Assembly (NCBI RefSeq): GCF_004135405.1
Contig: NZ_CP035491.1
Location: forward strand, 1,798,001-1,862,000
Source: Agromyces protaetiae
GTDB taxonomy: Bacteria > Actinomycetota > Actinomycetes > Actinomycetales > Microbacteriaceae
Direction: 5' to 3'
Length of the DNA stretch: 64,000 nucleotides
Below, one piece after another: positions 56,047-63,618 of the stretch. Every line of letters begins with the position of its first letter. The stretch's first letter is position 1. Under the pieces are notes generated by a model. The model was not told the origin of the DNA. It saw nothing but the letters and a program-made list of their open reading frames with translations, and made no database searches. The position numbers and the translations under genes were made by a program.

Positions 56047-57075
56047 ATGGCTCTCGTGAGCCTCAGAAACGTCACGAAGGCGTACCCGCCCGCCGAACGC
56101 GGCGGCGCACCCGTCGTCGCGGTCGACGACGTCTCGCTCGAGATCGAACCGGGCGACGTCTACGGCATCATCGGCTACTCGGGCGCCGGCAAGTCGACGC
56201 TCGTGCGACTCGTCAACGCGCTCGAACCCGCCACCGGCGGCACGATCACGGTCGACGGCCGCGAGATCACGGCGTTGCCCGAGCGTGACCTGCGCGCCGT
56301 GCGGCTCGAGATCGGCATGATCTTCCAGCAGTTCAACCTCTTCAACTCGAAGACGGTCGAGGGCAACATCGCCTACCCGCTGCTGGTCGCCGGCTGGCCC
56401 AAGCCGAAGATCGCCGCGCGCGTCGCCGAGCTCCTCGCCTTCGTCGGCCTCGCCGACAAGGCGAAGAACTACCCCGATCAGCTCTCGGGCGGGCAGAAGC
56501 AGCGAGTCGGCATCGCACGGGCGCTCGCGACCTCGCCCAAGCTCCTCCTCGCCGACGAGGCGACGAGCGCACTCGACCCCGAGACGACGGGCGAGGTGCT
56601 CGCGCTCCTGAAGCGCGTCAATCGCGAGTTCGGCGTCACGATCATCGTCATCACGCACGAGATGGACGTCATCCAGTCGATCGCGACGAAGGTCGCCGTC
56701 ATGGACGGCGGGCGGGTCGTCGAGTCGGGCGACGTGTTCGACGTCTTCAGCGCGCCCAAGCAGGCGTCGTCGGCGAGGTTCGTGTCGACGGTCGTCAAGG
56801 GCGTGCCCTCGCCCGCCGAGGTCGCGGTGCTGCGCGAGCGGCACGAGGGCCGGCTCGTCACGCTCTCGTTCCGAGACGGGGATGCCTCGCAGGCATCCGT
56901 GTTCCTCGAACTCGCCCGCGCGGGCGTCGAGTTCGAACTCGTCTACGGCGGCATCAACGACATCCAGGGTCGCGCGTTCGGTCACCTGACGCTCGCGCTG
57001 CGCGGGCCGGATGCCTCGGTGCAGGCCGCACTCGCGGCTGTCGCCGACCGCATCGACGTGACGGAGGTGGCGTGA
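56047..57075 (+). CDS. metN: Methionine import ATP-binding protein MetN
   Basis: A 342-residue ABC ATPase. Walker A GYSGAGKST near 47-55, signature LSGGQKQRV, and Walker B LLLADEATSALD are intact. The last 80 residues form the NIL domain (VTLSFRDGDASQASVF), which binds methionine and feeds back on transport. AAGGAG precedes the ATG. It couples to metI with the stop touching the start. Confidence 0.95.
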   Translation: MALVSLRNVTKAYPPAERGGAPVVAVDDVSLEIEPGDVYGIIGYSGAGKSTLVRLVNALEPATGGTITVDGREITALPERDLRAVRLEIGMIFQQFNLFNSKTVEGNIAYPLLVAGWPKPKIAARVAELLAFVGLADKAKNYPDQLSGGQKQRVGIARALATSPKLLLADEATSALDPETTGEVLALLKRVNREFGVTIIVITHEMDVIQSIATKVAVMDGGRVVESGDVFDVFSAPKQASSARFVSTVVKGVPSPAEVAVLRERHEGRLVTLSFRDGDASQASVFLELARAGVEFELVYGGINDIQGRAFGHLTLALRGPDASVQAALAAVADRIDVTEVA

Positions 57076-57734
57076 TGGATCGCCTGCTCGAACTCGGCCC
57101 CGAGTTCTGGGTCGCCGCCGTCGAAACCCTCTACATGGTGGCGCTCACGCTGCTGTTCGGCGGCGTCGTCGGGCTCGTGCTCGGCGTCGTGCTCTACACG
57201 ACCCGCCCCGGCGGGCTGTGGGCGAACCGCGTCGTCTCGGGCGTCGTCAACGTCGTCATCAACTTCTTCCGGCCGATCCCGTTCATCATCTTCATCGCCG
57301 CCGTGCAGCCGCTGTCGCGGGCCATCATCGGCACGGGAATCGGCAACGACGCGCTCATCTTCGCCCTCTCGCTCGCCGCTTCGTTCGCGATCGCGCGCAT
57401 CGTCGAGCAGAACCTGCTCACGGTCTCGCCCGGCGTCATCGAGGCGGCACGGGCGATGGGAGCTGCGCCGTTCCGCATCCTCCGCACGGTCGTGCTGCCC
57501 GAGGCGCTCGGGCCCCTCATCCTCGGCTACACGTTCGTGCTCGTCGCGATCGTCGACATGACCGCGGTCGCGGGCCTCATCGGCGGCGGCGGTCTCGGCA
57601 ACTTCGCGCTCGTGTACGGCTACCGGCAGTACCAGCCGCTCATCACGTGGGCTGCGGTGCTCCTCATCATCGCGTTCGTCCAGGTCGTGCAGTTCCTCGG
57701 CAACTGGCTCGCGCGGAAGGTGCTCAGGCGGTAG
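57075..57734 (+). CDS. metI: Methionine ABC transporter permease MetI
   Basis: A 219-residue membrane protein with five hydrophobic helices. The EAA loop is EAARAMGAAPFRILRTVVLP, which docks with MetN. GGAGG seven bases before the ATG favours this start over the GTG three bases earlier. Last gene of metQNI. Confidence 0.95.
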   Translation: MDRLLELGPEFWVAAVETLYMVALTLLFGGVVGLVLGVVLYTTRPGGLWANRVVSGVVNVVINFFRPIPFIIFIAAVQPLSRAIIGTGIGNDALIFALSLAASFAIARIVEQNLLTVSPGVIEAARAMGAAPFRILRTVVLPEALGPLILGYTFVLVAIVDMTAVAGLIGGGGLGNFALVYGYRQYQPLITWAAVLLIIAFVQVVQFLGNWLARKVLRR

Positions 57735-57781
57735 TCGGAGTCTGCGCTGCTGCGCTGCTGCGCTGCGACCGATCCTCCACA

Positions 57782-57830
57782 GACGGCCGGGCGCCCGGAT
57801 ACTCCTCGCATCCGGGTGAACCCGGCCGTC
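57782..57830 (+). terminator. Long hairpin downstream of metI
   Basis: Outer stem GACGGCCGGG with CCCGGCCGTC (10 bp, perfect), a two-base bulge, inner stem CGCCCGGAT with ATCCGGGTG (9 bp, one G-U) and a nine-base loop. It ends 30 bases before the next ATG, so it may terminate metQNI or attenuate the following gene. No U tract. Confidence 0.55.
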
Positions 57831-57860
57831 GGCCGTTCTCGGCAGGCGAGCATCGTCGGT

Positions 57861-58303
57861 ATGACTCCCTACGAAGACCATGCCCACTTTCCCCTGACCA
57901 CCGATGAAGACATCCGTACGCGGGTCGAAGACCTGCTCGAGTCCGCGGCCCGGCGTCAGTGGTGGACGCTCTTCCTCGATGTCGAGCGCCGACAACTGCC
58001 CGTCATCATGCCCATGGCGGAGTACCCGCGCGATCCCGACGAATGGGCCCCTCTCGGCGCCGGGCTCGGCGGCACCGCGGCCGAACTCCTCGCCGACAGG
58101 CTCACGGGGATCGCCGAGGAGATCGGCGCCGCGAGCCTCGTCTTCGCGTGGGAACGACCCGGTGCTGGAGAGCCGACCGCCGAGGACCGCGTCTGGGCGA
58201 GAGGGCTCGACGCGGCGTGCGCAGCGGTCGGACTCACTGTGCGGGGCAGCTCATCGTGCACGACGAGGGTGCCAGCTGGTTCGCCGAGGAGGAGTACGTC
58301 TGA
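57861..58303 (+). CDS. Hypothetical protein, frameshifted near C terminus
   Basis: A 147-residue protein after correction: MTPYEDHAHFPLTTDEDIRT at the start and a Trp-rich, acidic core (ARRQWWTLFLDVERRQLPV). No family recognised. The uncorrected frame runs on into the RidA-like gene, giving a false fusion. One added G in GGGG at 58243-58246 switches to the frame ending QLIVHDEGASWFAEEEYV and a stop before RidA, which is a far more natural end. Confidence 0.65.
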
Positions 58304-58331
58304 CACCGGTGATGTCTGCCAAGATCGCTCC

Positions 58332-58739
58332 ATGCCGTCTGCCGTGCTGCTCATCCGAGCATCCGAGCTCTCGTCCGTCGCCGAGTACGCCTACGCGGCG
58401 ACCGCACCGAAAGACGCTCGGCTGATCTTCCTGGCCGGAGCGTGCCCGCTGAATCCCGACGGCTCGACTGCGGCGCTCGGCGACTACGTCGGCCAGGCGG
58501 CGGTCTGCATCGAGACGATGCAGGGCGCACTCGCGGCGGCCGGTGCGACGATCGAAGATGTCATCAGCACGCGCGTGCTCGTCGCCTCGTCGGATCGCGG
58601 TGATCTCGGCGCGGTCTGGCGCGTCGTCGCCGACGCGTTCGGCGACCACGACGTGCCGAGCACGCTCCTCGGCGTGACGGTGCTCGGGTATGAGGGCCAA
58701 CTCGTCGAGATCGAGGCCGTGGCGGCGGTCGTCGACTGA
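58332..58739 (+). CDS. RidA-family protein lacking the catalytic arginine
   Basis: A 135-residue chorismate-mutase-like fold of the YjgF/YER057c/UK114 family (FLAGACPLNPDG, AAGATIEDVISTRVLV, LVEIEAVAAV). In imine deaminase RidA the C-terminal strand carries P-A-R-S; here it reads PSTLLGV, without the arginine. It probably belongs to one of the Rid subgroups without 2-imine deaminase activity. No Shine-Dalgarno; CAAGAT is six bases before the ATG. Confidence 0.82.
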   Translation: MPSAVLLIRASELSSVAEYAYAATAPKDARLIFLAGACPLNPDGSTAALGDYVGQAAVCIETMQGALAAAGATIEDVISTRVLVASSDRGDLGAVWRVVADAFGDHDVPSTLLGVTVLGYEGQLVEIEAVAAVVD

Positions 58740-58765
58740 GGCGGCGCCCTCGGCGATCGTCGGGC

Positions 58766-58805
58766 GGGCGTGCGGGCGTGCGGGCGTGCGGGCGTGCGGG
58801 CGTGC
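58766..58805 (+). repeat. 8-bp tandem repeat GGGCGTGC, five copies
   Basis: Five perfect copies just behind the RidA-like gene. Non-coding as far as can be seen. Confidence 0.9.
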
Positions 58806-58890
58806 GGACGGGCGCGTCGCGGCGGCTGCGGGCGTGCGGAAGACCGTCGAAGGCGGGGGCACTCGACCGTCGCGCTCGTCGACTACGCCG

Positions 58891-59050
58891 GTCAGGCGGG
58901 GTCGGGGTCAGGCGGGGTCGTGGTCAGGCGGGGTGGGGGTCAAGCGAGGTCGGGGTCAGGCGGGGTCGGGGTCAAGCGAGGTCGGGGTCAAGCGAGCTCG
59001 GCGTCAAGCGAGGTCTTGGTCAGGCGAAGTCGCGGTCACGCGACGTCGGA
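58891..59050 (+). repeat. 16-bp minisatellite, ten copies, abutting the HNH gene stop
   Basis: Ten head-to-tail units with consensus GTCARGCGRGGTCGGG, more degenerate toward the HNH gene. The array ends exactly one base before the HNH stop codon at 59051-59053. The region between the RidA-like gene and the HNH gene (about 310 bases) holds only this array and the 8-bp repeat. Confidence 0.9.
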
Positions 59051-60523
59051 TCAGAACGGCGGCGCGTCGGGGAGGCGGCCGAGTGCGTCGGCCGCAAGTG
59101 CGGGGTGACCCGGCGGACCTGGCGGACCGGGCGGACCGGGCGGGTCGGGCGGGTCGGCAGGTGAAAGCCGCTCGAGCACCCATCGAGCCGGTGGTTCGAG
59201 CGTCGTCTGACGTCGTGTCGGTCGCGGGGCCCGAATCGCGGCTGCTGGTTCGGTGAGGTGCGGCCTGCCGGTCGGCGACTGCCACTCGAGCACTCCACCT
59301 CGGAGGTGCTTCACGGACCACGAACTCTCGTGCTTCAGATGGTGGTGGTGCGCGCACAAGTGCGCGAGGTTGTCGAACGCCGTGCGCCCGCCGCTCGCGA
59401 AGTCGTCGGTGTGGTCGAGGTCGCACCGGGCCGCACGCCGATTGCAGCCGGGGAACCGGCAGGTCTCGTCGCGCACTCGAAGCCACTTCGCGAGGTCGGC
59501 GGGCGGACGGTAGACCGTGCGGTCGAGATCGAGCACGACGCCGTCGACCGGGTGCGTGAGCAGCCGCGTGAACGAGGGGGCGTGCGCTGCGAGGCGTCGA
59601 GCGACATCGGGTGCGATCGGACCGTAGCCGCCGAGTTCGGCGGGCTCGCCGCTCGGGTCGTCGCCGCCGAGCAGCATGAGCACGGGAACGGTCACGTGCA
59701 CGGTCGGGCGAACGGTCGCGGCGGCGACATGGAATGCTTCGCCGACCGGCGGCACGCCTTCGAGCAAGAGGTCGCGCGCGACATCCGCCTGCAACTGCGC
59801 CGGGGTGCGCGGGTCGGAGGCGACCTGATCGGCCGCGACCCGCGAGAGGCGATCGCAGATGAGCATCGCGTCGGACGCCTCGAGGTGGAGGTGCAGCCAC
59901 GCCATGCCGTCTGCGGCGGGCTCGAACTCGACCCGGCGCTCGGCGAATGCGCGAGTATGCCGCTCGGCGAGCGTCTCGGTCCGGACCGCTTCGCGTAGTC
60001 GGCGGGCGACGCGGCGAAGCGTCGCTGCGGTGATGTCGACAGCTCGCATCGAGAGTTCGGCGTCGAGCCGGGCGCGCACGTCGCGGTCGTCGTCGCCGAG
60101 GTCGTTCGTCGCGTCGACGATCACGCGCGCGTGCGCGTAGTCGATCGTGCCTTGCTGCAGGGCGGCGTAGGTCGCCGGCAGCCGCGTGCAGAGGCTCGAC
60201 GCCTCGTCGACGAGACGCGCCATCGTCTGCTCAGGCGTGCGCAGCGCCGTTGCGAGTTCGGCCGTGACCGCACGGCGGGCCAGCTCGCGCCGACGGTCGG
60301 GCGAGAGTCGCGGCGACGTGAACGCGTCGGCGTTGCGAACCGCGAACTCGACGGCTTCGTGGATGACGCCTACGCGGACCGAGTGCTGCATCGCTTCGAT
60401 CTTGCGCGATCGCAACGCGACGTCGACGAGCGCATCGAGCCGCGCTTGAGCGCGGACCAGCGGTGAGCGCGCGTCGAGGGCGGCAGCCGGTGTTGGCTGG
60501 GCCTCGGCGAGTGCGATCGACAT
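59051..60523 (-). CDS. DUF222 / HNH endonuclease-domain protein (13E12-type)
   Basis: A 490-residue protein. The N-terminal 300 residues are DUF222 and the HNH domain lies at about 370-420: CRFPGCNRRAARCDLDHTDD, then LCAHHHHLKH with two zinc-knuckle-type cysteines. The C terminus is Pro/Gly rich with PPG triplets (PPDPPGPPGPPGPPGHP). Such genes are numerous in actinobacteria, and several mycobacterial 13E12 genes are LexA-regulated. The ATG at 60523 is six bases behind TACGAT; ATG 60529 would also be possible, while 60550 lies inside the LexA box. Confidence 0.88.
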   Translation of the reverse strand: MSIALAEAQPTPAAALDARSPLVRAQARLDALVDVALRSRKIEAMQHSVRVGVIHEAVEFAVRNADAFTSPRLSPDRRRELARRAVTAELATALRTPEQTMARLVDEASSLCTRLPATYAALQQGTIDYAHARVIVDATNDLGDDDRDVRARLDAELSMRAVDITAATLRRVARRLREAVRTETLAERHTRAFAERRVEFEPAADGMAWLHLHLEASDAMLICDRLSRVAADQVASDPRTPAQLQADVARDLLLEGVPPVGEAFHVAAATVRPTVHVTVPVLMLLGGDDPSGEPAELGGYGPIAPDVARRLAAHAPSFTRLLTHPVDGVVLDLDRTVYRPPADLAKWLRVRDETCRFPGCNRRAARCDLDHTDDFASGGRTAFDNLAHLCAHHHHLKHESSWSVKHLRGGVLEWQSPTGRPHLTEPAAAIRAPRPTRRQTTLEPPARWVLERLSPADPPDPPGPPGPPGPPGHPALAADALGRLPDAPPF

Positions 60524-60529
60524 GTCCAT

Positions 60530-60535
60530 ATCGTA
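60530..60535 (-). promoter_or_regulatory. -10 box for the HNH gene
   Basis: TACGAT on the minus strand, six bases before ATG 60523. A -35 position 17 bases upstream (TCGAAC) falls inside the LexA box. Confidence 0.45.
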
Positions 60536-60542
60536 TCGGCAT

Positions 60543-60558
60543 TCGAACATATGTTCGA
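60543..60558 (-). promoter_or_regulatory. LexA (SOS) box
   Basis: TCGAACATATGTTCGA is a perfect palindrome and matches the actinobacterial LexA consensus CGAAC-N4-GTTCG. It overlaps the expected -35 region of the HNH gene, so LexA should repress it until DNA damage. Confidence 0.85.
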
Positions 60559-60570
60559 TAGCCTTCGAGC

Positions 60571-60585
60571 AATCTGTGGAGAACT
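60571..60585 (+). repeat. Target-site duplication, left copy
   Basis: AATCTGTGGAGAACT, identical to the right copy, touches the left inverted repeat of the IS element. Confidence 0.85.
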
Positions 60586-62011
60586 TGTGATGTCTCAGGA
60601 GATCGGTGACGGTTCTGTATCAGGACATTGGTGACGGTTCTGGGGCTCTTGGTGGTGACGCTTCTGCGGCGAGTCTGCGGGGGTGGCTTCTCGTGAACCT
60701 ATTGACCCTCGTGTCCGTCTTGCGATCTTGCAATGGCCTGATGACGCGCCCAGAGGTGCGGTATCGACGTTCTGCGCGGAGCATGGCATCTCCCGGAAGT
60801 CGTTCTACGTGTTGCGTCAGCGGGCGAGGGATGACGGGCCGGCGGCGGTCCTCGAACCCAGATCCCGGCGCCCTCGCTCGAGCCCGACGAGGTGAAGGCG
60901 CAGGCAGTCCAGGTGCGCGCGTCGCTGGAGGCTTCCGGGCTGGATCACGGGCCGATCAGCGTGCACGAGAAGATGCGCGCGATGGGGTTGGGCCAAGTGC
61001 CCTCGGTCGCGTCGCTGGCCAGGGTCTTCCGGGACGCGGGCGTGGCCCGCGCGGAGCCGAAGAAGAAGCCCCGCTCGGCGTGGCGCCGGTTCGTGTACCC
61101 GGCACCGAACGCGTGCTGGCAGCTAGACGCGACGGAATACGTCCTGACCGGTGGCCGCAAGTGTGTGATCTTCCAACTCATCGACGATCACTCTCGGTAC
61201 GCGGTCGCCTCACACGTGGCGCAGGGCGAGACCGCTGCGGCTGCGATCGTCGTGTTCGAAAAAGCCGTGACCGTGCACGGGGTGCCGCAACGGCTGCTGA
61301 CCGACAACAGGATTGCGCTCAACCCCTCACGACGGGGCTCTCTGGGCCGACTCGTGGAGCACGTCACGAGCTTGGGCGTCGAGCCGATCACCGGCAAACC
61401 GTACAAGCCGACCACGCAGGGCAAGAACGAACGCTTCCACCAGACCCTGTTCCGCTACCTCGACAAACAGCCCCTCGCGCACAGCATGGAAGAACTCCAG
61501 GCCCAGGTCGACGCGTTCGACGAGATCTACAACACTGAACGCCCCCATCAAGGACTCCCCGGCCGGATCACGCCCCGAACCGCATGGGAAGCCACCCCGA
61601 AGACCGACCCGCCCCGCCCGAAACCCGAACCGCGATTGCTCGTGCAGACTCCACCACCGAAGCCGGTTCGGCCGGCACCGCCGTTGACGAACCTGCCCGA
61701 TGACACCCTGATCCGAACCCTCAGCAGCGCCGGCACGCTCCTCCTGAACCGCGTCACGTACAAAATCGACGGCCGCCGCGCCTACCAAGAAGTCCTCGTC
61801 ATCATCGACCGCAACCAGATCACGATCACCGACCTACACGGCGAGGTCCTCATCGAACACACCCGACCAGCACCCGGCATCACCTACGTCGGCAACGGCT
61901 TCCCACGAGGCCCACGTACCAAGAACCCCGGAACCGTCACCGATGTCCTGACACACGAAGTGTCACCGATGTCCTGATACAGAACCGTCACCGATCTCCT
62001 GAGACATCACA
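60586..62011 (+). mobile_element. IS481-family insertion sequence, complete
   Basis: A 1,426-bp element. Both ends begin TGTGATGTCTCAGGAGATCG and the inverted repeats agree over 50 bases with one mismatch. Inside them the transposase-binding unit CAGGANATNGGTGAC is iterated twice on the left and three times on the right. A perfect 15-bp target duplication flanks it, so insertion is recent. It carries one transposase gene and nothing else. Confidence 0.93.
60683..61977 (+). CDS. IS481-family transposase, in two overlapping frames
   Basis: A DDE transposase. The first frame (60683-60895, 70 residues) encodes the helix-turn-helix (FCAEHGISRKSFYVLRQRA); the second (from about 60892) encodes the integrase core with D in CWQLDATEY, D in LLTDNRIAL and E in QGKNERFHQ. 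The second frame is -1 relative to the first, and a GTGA overlap links them. One missing base at about 60868-60888 or a programmed -1 shift would make a 431-residue protein. The stop codon lies inside the right inverted repeat. Confidence 0.9.
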
Positions 62012-62026
62012 AATCTGTGGAGAACT
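62012..62026 (+). repeat. Target-site duplication, right copy
   Basis: AATCTGTGGAGAACT directly behind the right inverted repeat, identical to 60571-60585. Confidence 0.85.
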
Positions 62027-62144
62027 GAGCGACCGGAAAGGAGTCGTGTGGGCATCAAGGAAGGTGGTCGCGGATGCGGAGCCGGTGAGATGTCGGGGCG
62101 TGAGCGACGATCGCGTGCCACTCGAAGACCGATGCCATCGCGGG

Positions 62145-62659
62145 ATGCCGACGACGAATCCGTGGCTCGCGGGCCCCGCGCCCGAGCGTGCTGCGCCCCG
62201 AGACATCCTCGAAGATCGCATTCTGAACCTGTTCTCGACCCAGAACATGGCGGTCGTCGCGACCGTCGCGCGCGACGGTTCGCCCGCGGCGAGCCCCGTG
62301 AGATTCTTCAGCCTCGGGTTCGAGCTCATGTACTCGAGTTGGAACGCGTCGCCGAAGTCGCGCAACCTCCGGCGCGATCCACGGGTGTCGGTCGGCGTTT
62401 TCGCACCGCTCGTCGGCCAGGCCTCGAGCCGCGGCGCGCAGGTGTTCGGCACCGCACGCACCCTCGAGCGCGCCGACGCAGAGGCCGACCGGAACTGGGA
62501 GGCGTTCCGCTGGCAGTCCGACCATGTCGAGCGCGGCCGGTCGCTCGACGAGCCGCCGACCGACCCGCTCACGTCGTCACCCCCGAGCGGATCGTCTACA
62601 CCGAGCACTGGCTGCGCAAGAGCGGGTACGCGCCGCGGCAGGTCTGGCGGCGCGAATAG
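62145..62659 (+). CDS. Pyridoxamine 5'-phosphate oxidase-fold (flavin-binding) protein, frameshifted
   Basis: A split-barrel flavoprotein-like enzyme of about 171 residues after correction. The core ILNLFSTQNMAVVATVARDG and SPVRFFSLGFELMY is typical of PNPOx-like proteins. Past DEPPTDPL the family sequence VVTPERIVYTEHWLRKSGYA continues in the next frame; one added base at about 62564-62572 restores it. The start is uncertain: GTG 62046 behind AAAGGAG would add 33 residues of atypical composition. FMN or F420 use cannot be told apart by eye. Confidence 0.78.
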
Positions 62660-62671
62660 TCCGGCTGCGGC

Positions 62672-63451
62672 TCAGTCTGCGGTGCCGAGTCCGTCGAGCC
62701 CCCCGCCCGGCAGGCTCGGCTCGCGGTGGGCGAGTCCAGTGAGCACGGTCGCGACGTACTCGCGCAGCGACTGCCCGAAGTCGTGGGCATACCTCGCGAG
62801 ATCGGGGTACAGCACGTACGCGGCGGCCATGCCGGGGGAGGGTTGCGTCGACGCCCAGATCGCCCCCATGCCGAGGTTCACGGCGCTCACGAACGCGACG
62901 CCCGCCGCTTGCGAATACGGCCCGAGCCGATCCGATACGAGCGTGCCGAGCCTGACGGCGTTCGCGATCGCCGTGCGCTTGTAGGTCGCCGCGACCTCGC
63001 CCGACACGTTGTGCTCGAGCACGTTCGCGGTGTTCGCGGCGAGCTCGCACAGCATGGGCCGGACGGCGATCGTGTCGGCGATCGCGGTCGCGACGGCGTC
63101 GATGGATGTCTCGGACGGCGGCGCCGACCCCGGTGCGCCCGGCTCTCGCGCGAACCATGCGACCGGCGGCAGCGCCTCTTCGAGCGCGTCGAGCCACGCG
63201 CGATACTCGCGGTCGTAGATGTCGAGGAGCACGGCCTCGCGCGACTCGAAGTAGCGCAGCACGTTCGACTTCGCGAGGCCGACGTGCCGCGCGAGCTCAT
63301 TGAGGCTGAGGTCGGCGACGCGGCGCTCGCCGAGGAGCTCGACTGCCGCGGCGAGGATCGCCTCGCGCCGCTCGGCGCGCTGGTCGTCGGTGCGGGCGCG
63401 CTTGAACCCGGGCGATTCGGTCGCCCGGTCGGTCGCCTGCTCGGTCGTCAT
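62672..63451 (-). CDS. TetR-family transcriptional regulator
   Basis: A 259-residue repressor. The helix-turn-helix is LSLNELARHVGLAKSNVLRY at about 49-68; the C-terminal ligand domain (from residue 85) is specific and unrecognised. AAGGAG six bases before the ATG. It is divergent from an SDR gene, and two palindromes between the starts are its probable operators. Confidence 0.9.
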   Translation of the reverse strand: MTTEQATDRATESPGFKRARTDDQRAERREAILAAAVELLGERRVADLSLNELARHVGLAKSNVLRYFESREAVLLDIYDREYRAWLDALEEALPPVAWFAREPGAPGSAPPSETSIDAVATAIADTIAVRPMLCELAANTANVLEHNVSGEVAATYKRTAIANAVRLGTLVSDRLGPYSQAAGVAFVSAVNLGMGAIWASTQPSPGMAAAYVLYPDLARYAHDFGQSLREYVATVLTGLAHREPSLPGGGLDGLGTAD

Positions 63452-63545
63452 CTGGTCTCCTTCGCGGATGTCTCCAGTCTCCCGCCTGCGGCGCGCTCTC
63501 GCGTGCGCGGTCGGCTCGAGACATCCGAAATCCCTGTGCTTGATT

Positions 63546-63598
63546 ATAGACCGGCGGTCTGTTACCTTCGGAATAGAACAACAGACCAGCGGTCTGTT
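63546..63598 (+). promoter_or_regulatory. Two TetR-type operators in the divergent promoter region
   Basis: AGACCGGCGGTCT at 63548-63560 and AACAGACC-AGC-GGTCTGTT at 63580-63598, centres 35 bases apart. Both share the AGACC/GGTCT core. They lie about 90-150 bases from the regulator start and directly before the SDR start. Confidence 0.75.
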
Positions 63599-63618
63599 AT
63601 CGACGAAACGGAGCGCTC

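Noticed and set aside
57816-58739. A single 307-residue fusion of the hypothetical gene with RidA
   Set aside because: The join region has no family similarity, and one added base gives a natural stop and a separate RidA start.
58741-59050. CRISPR array
   Set aside because: The repeats are directly adjacent 8-bp and 16-bp units without unique spacers.
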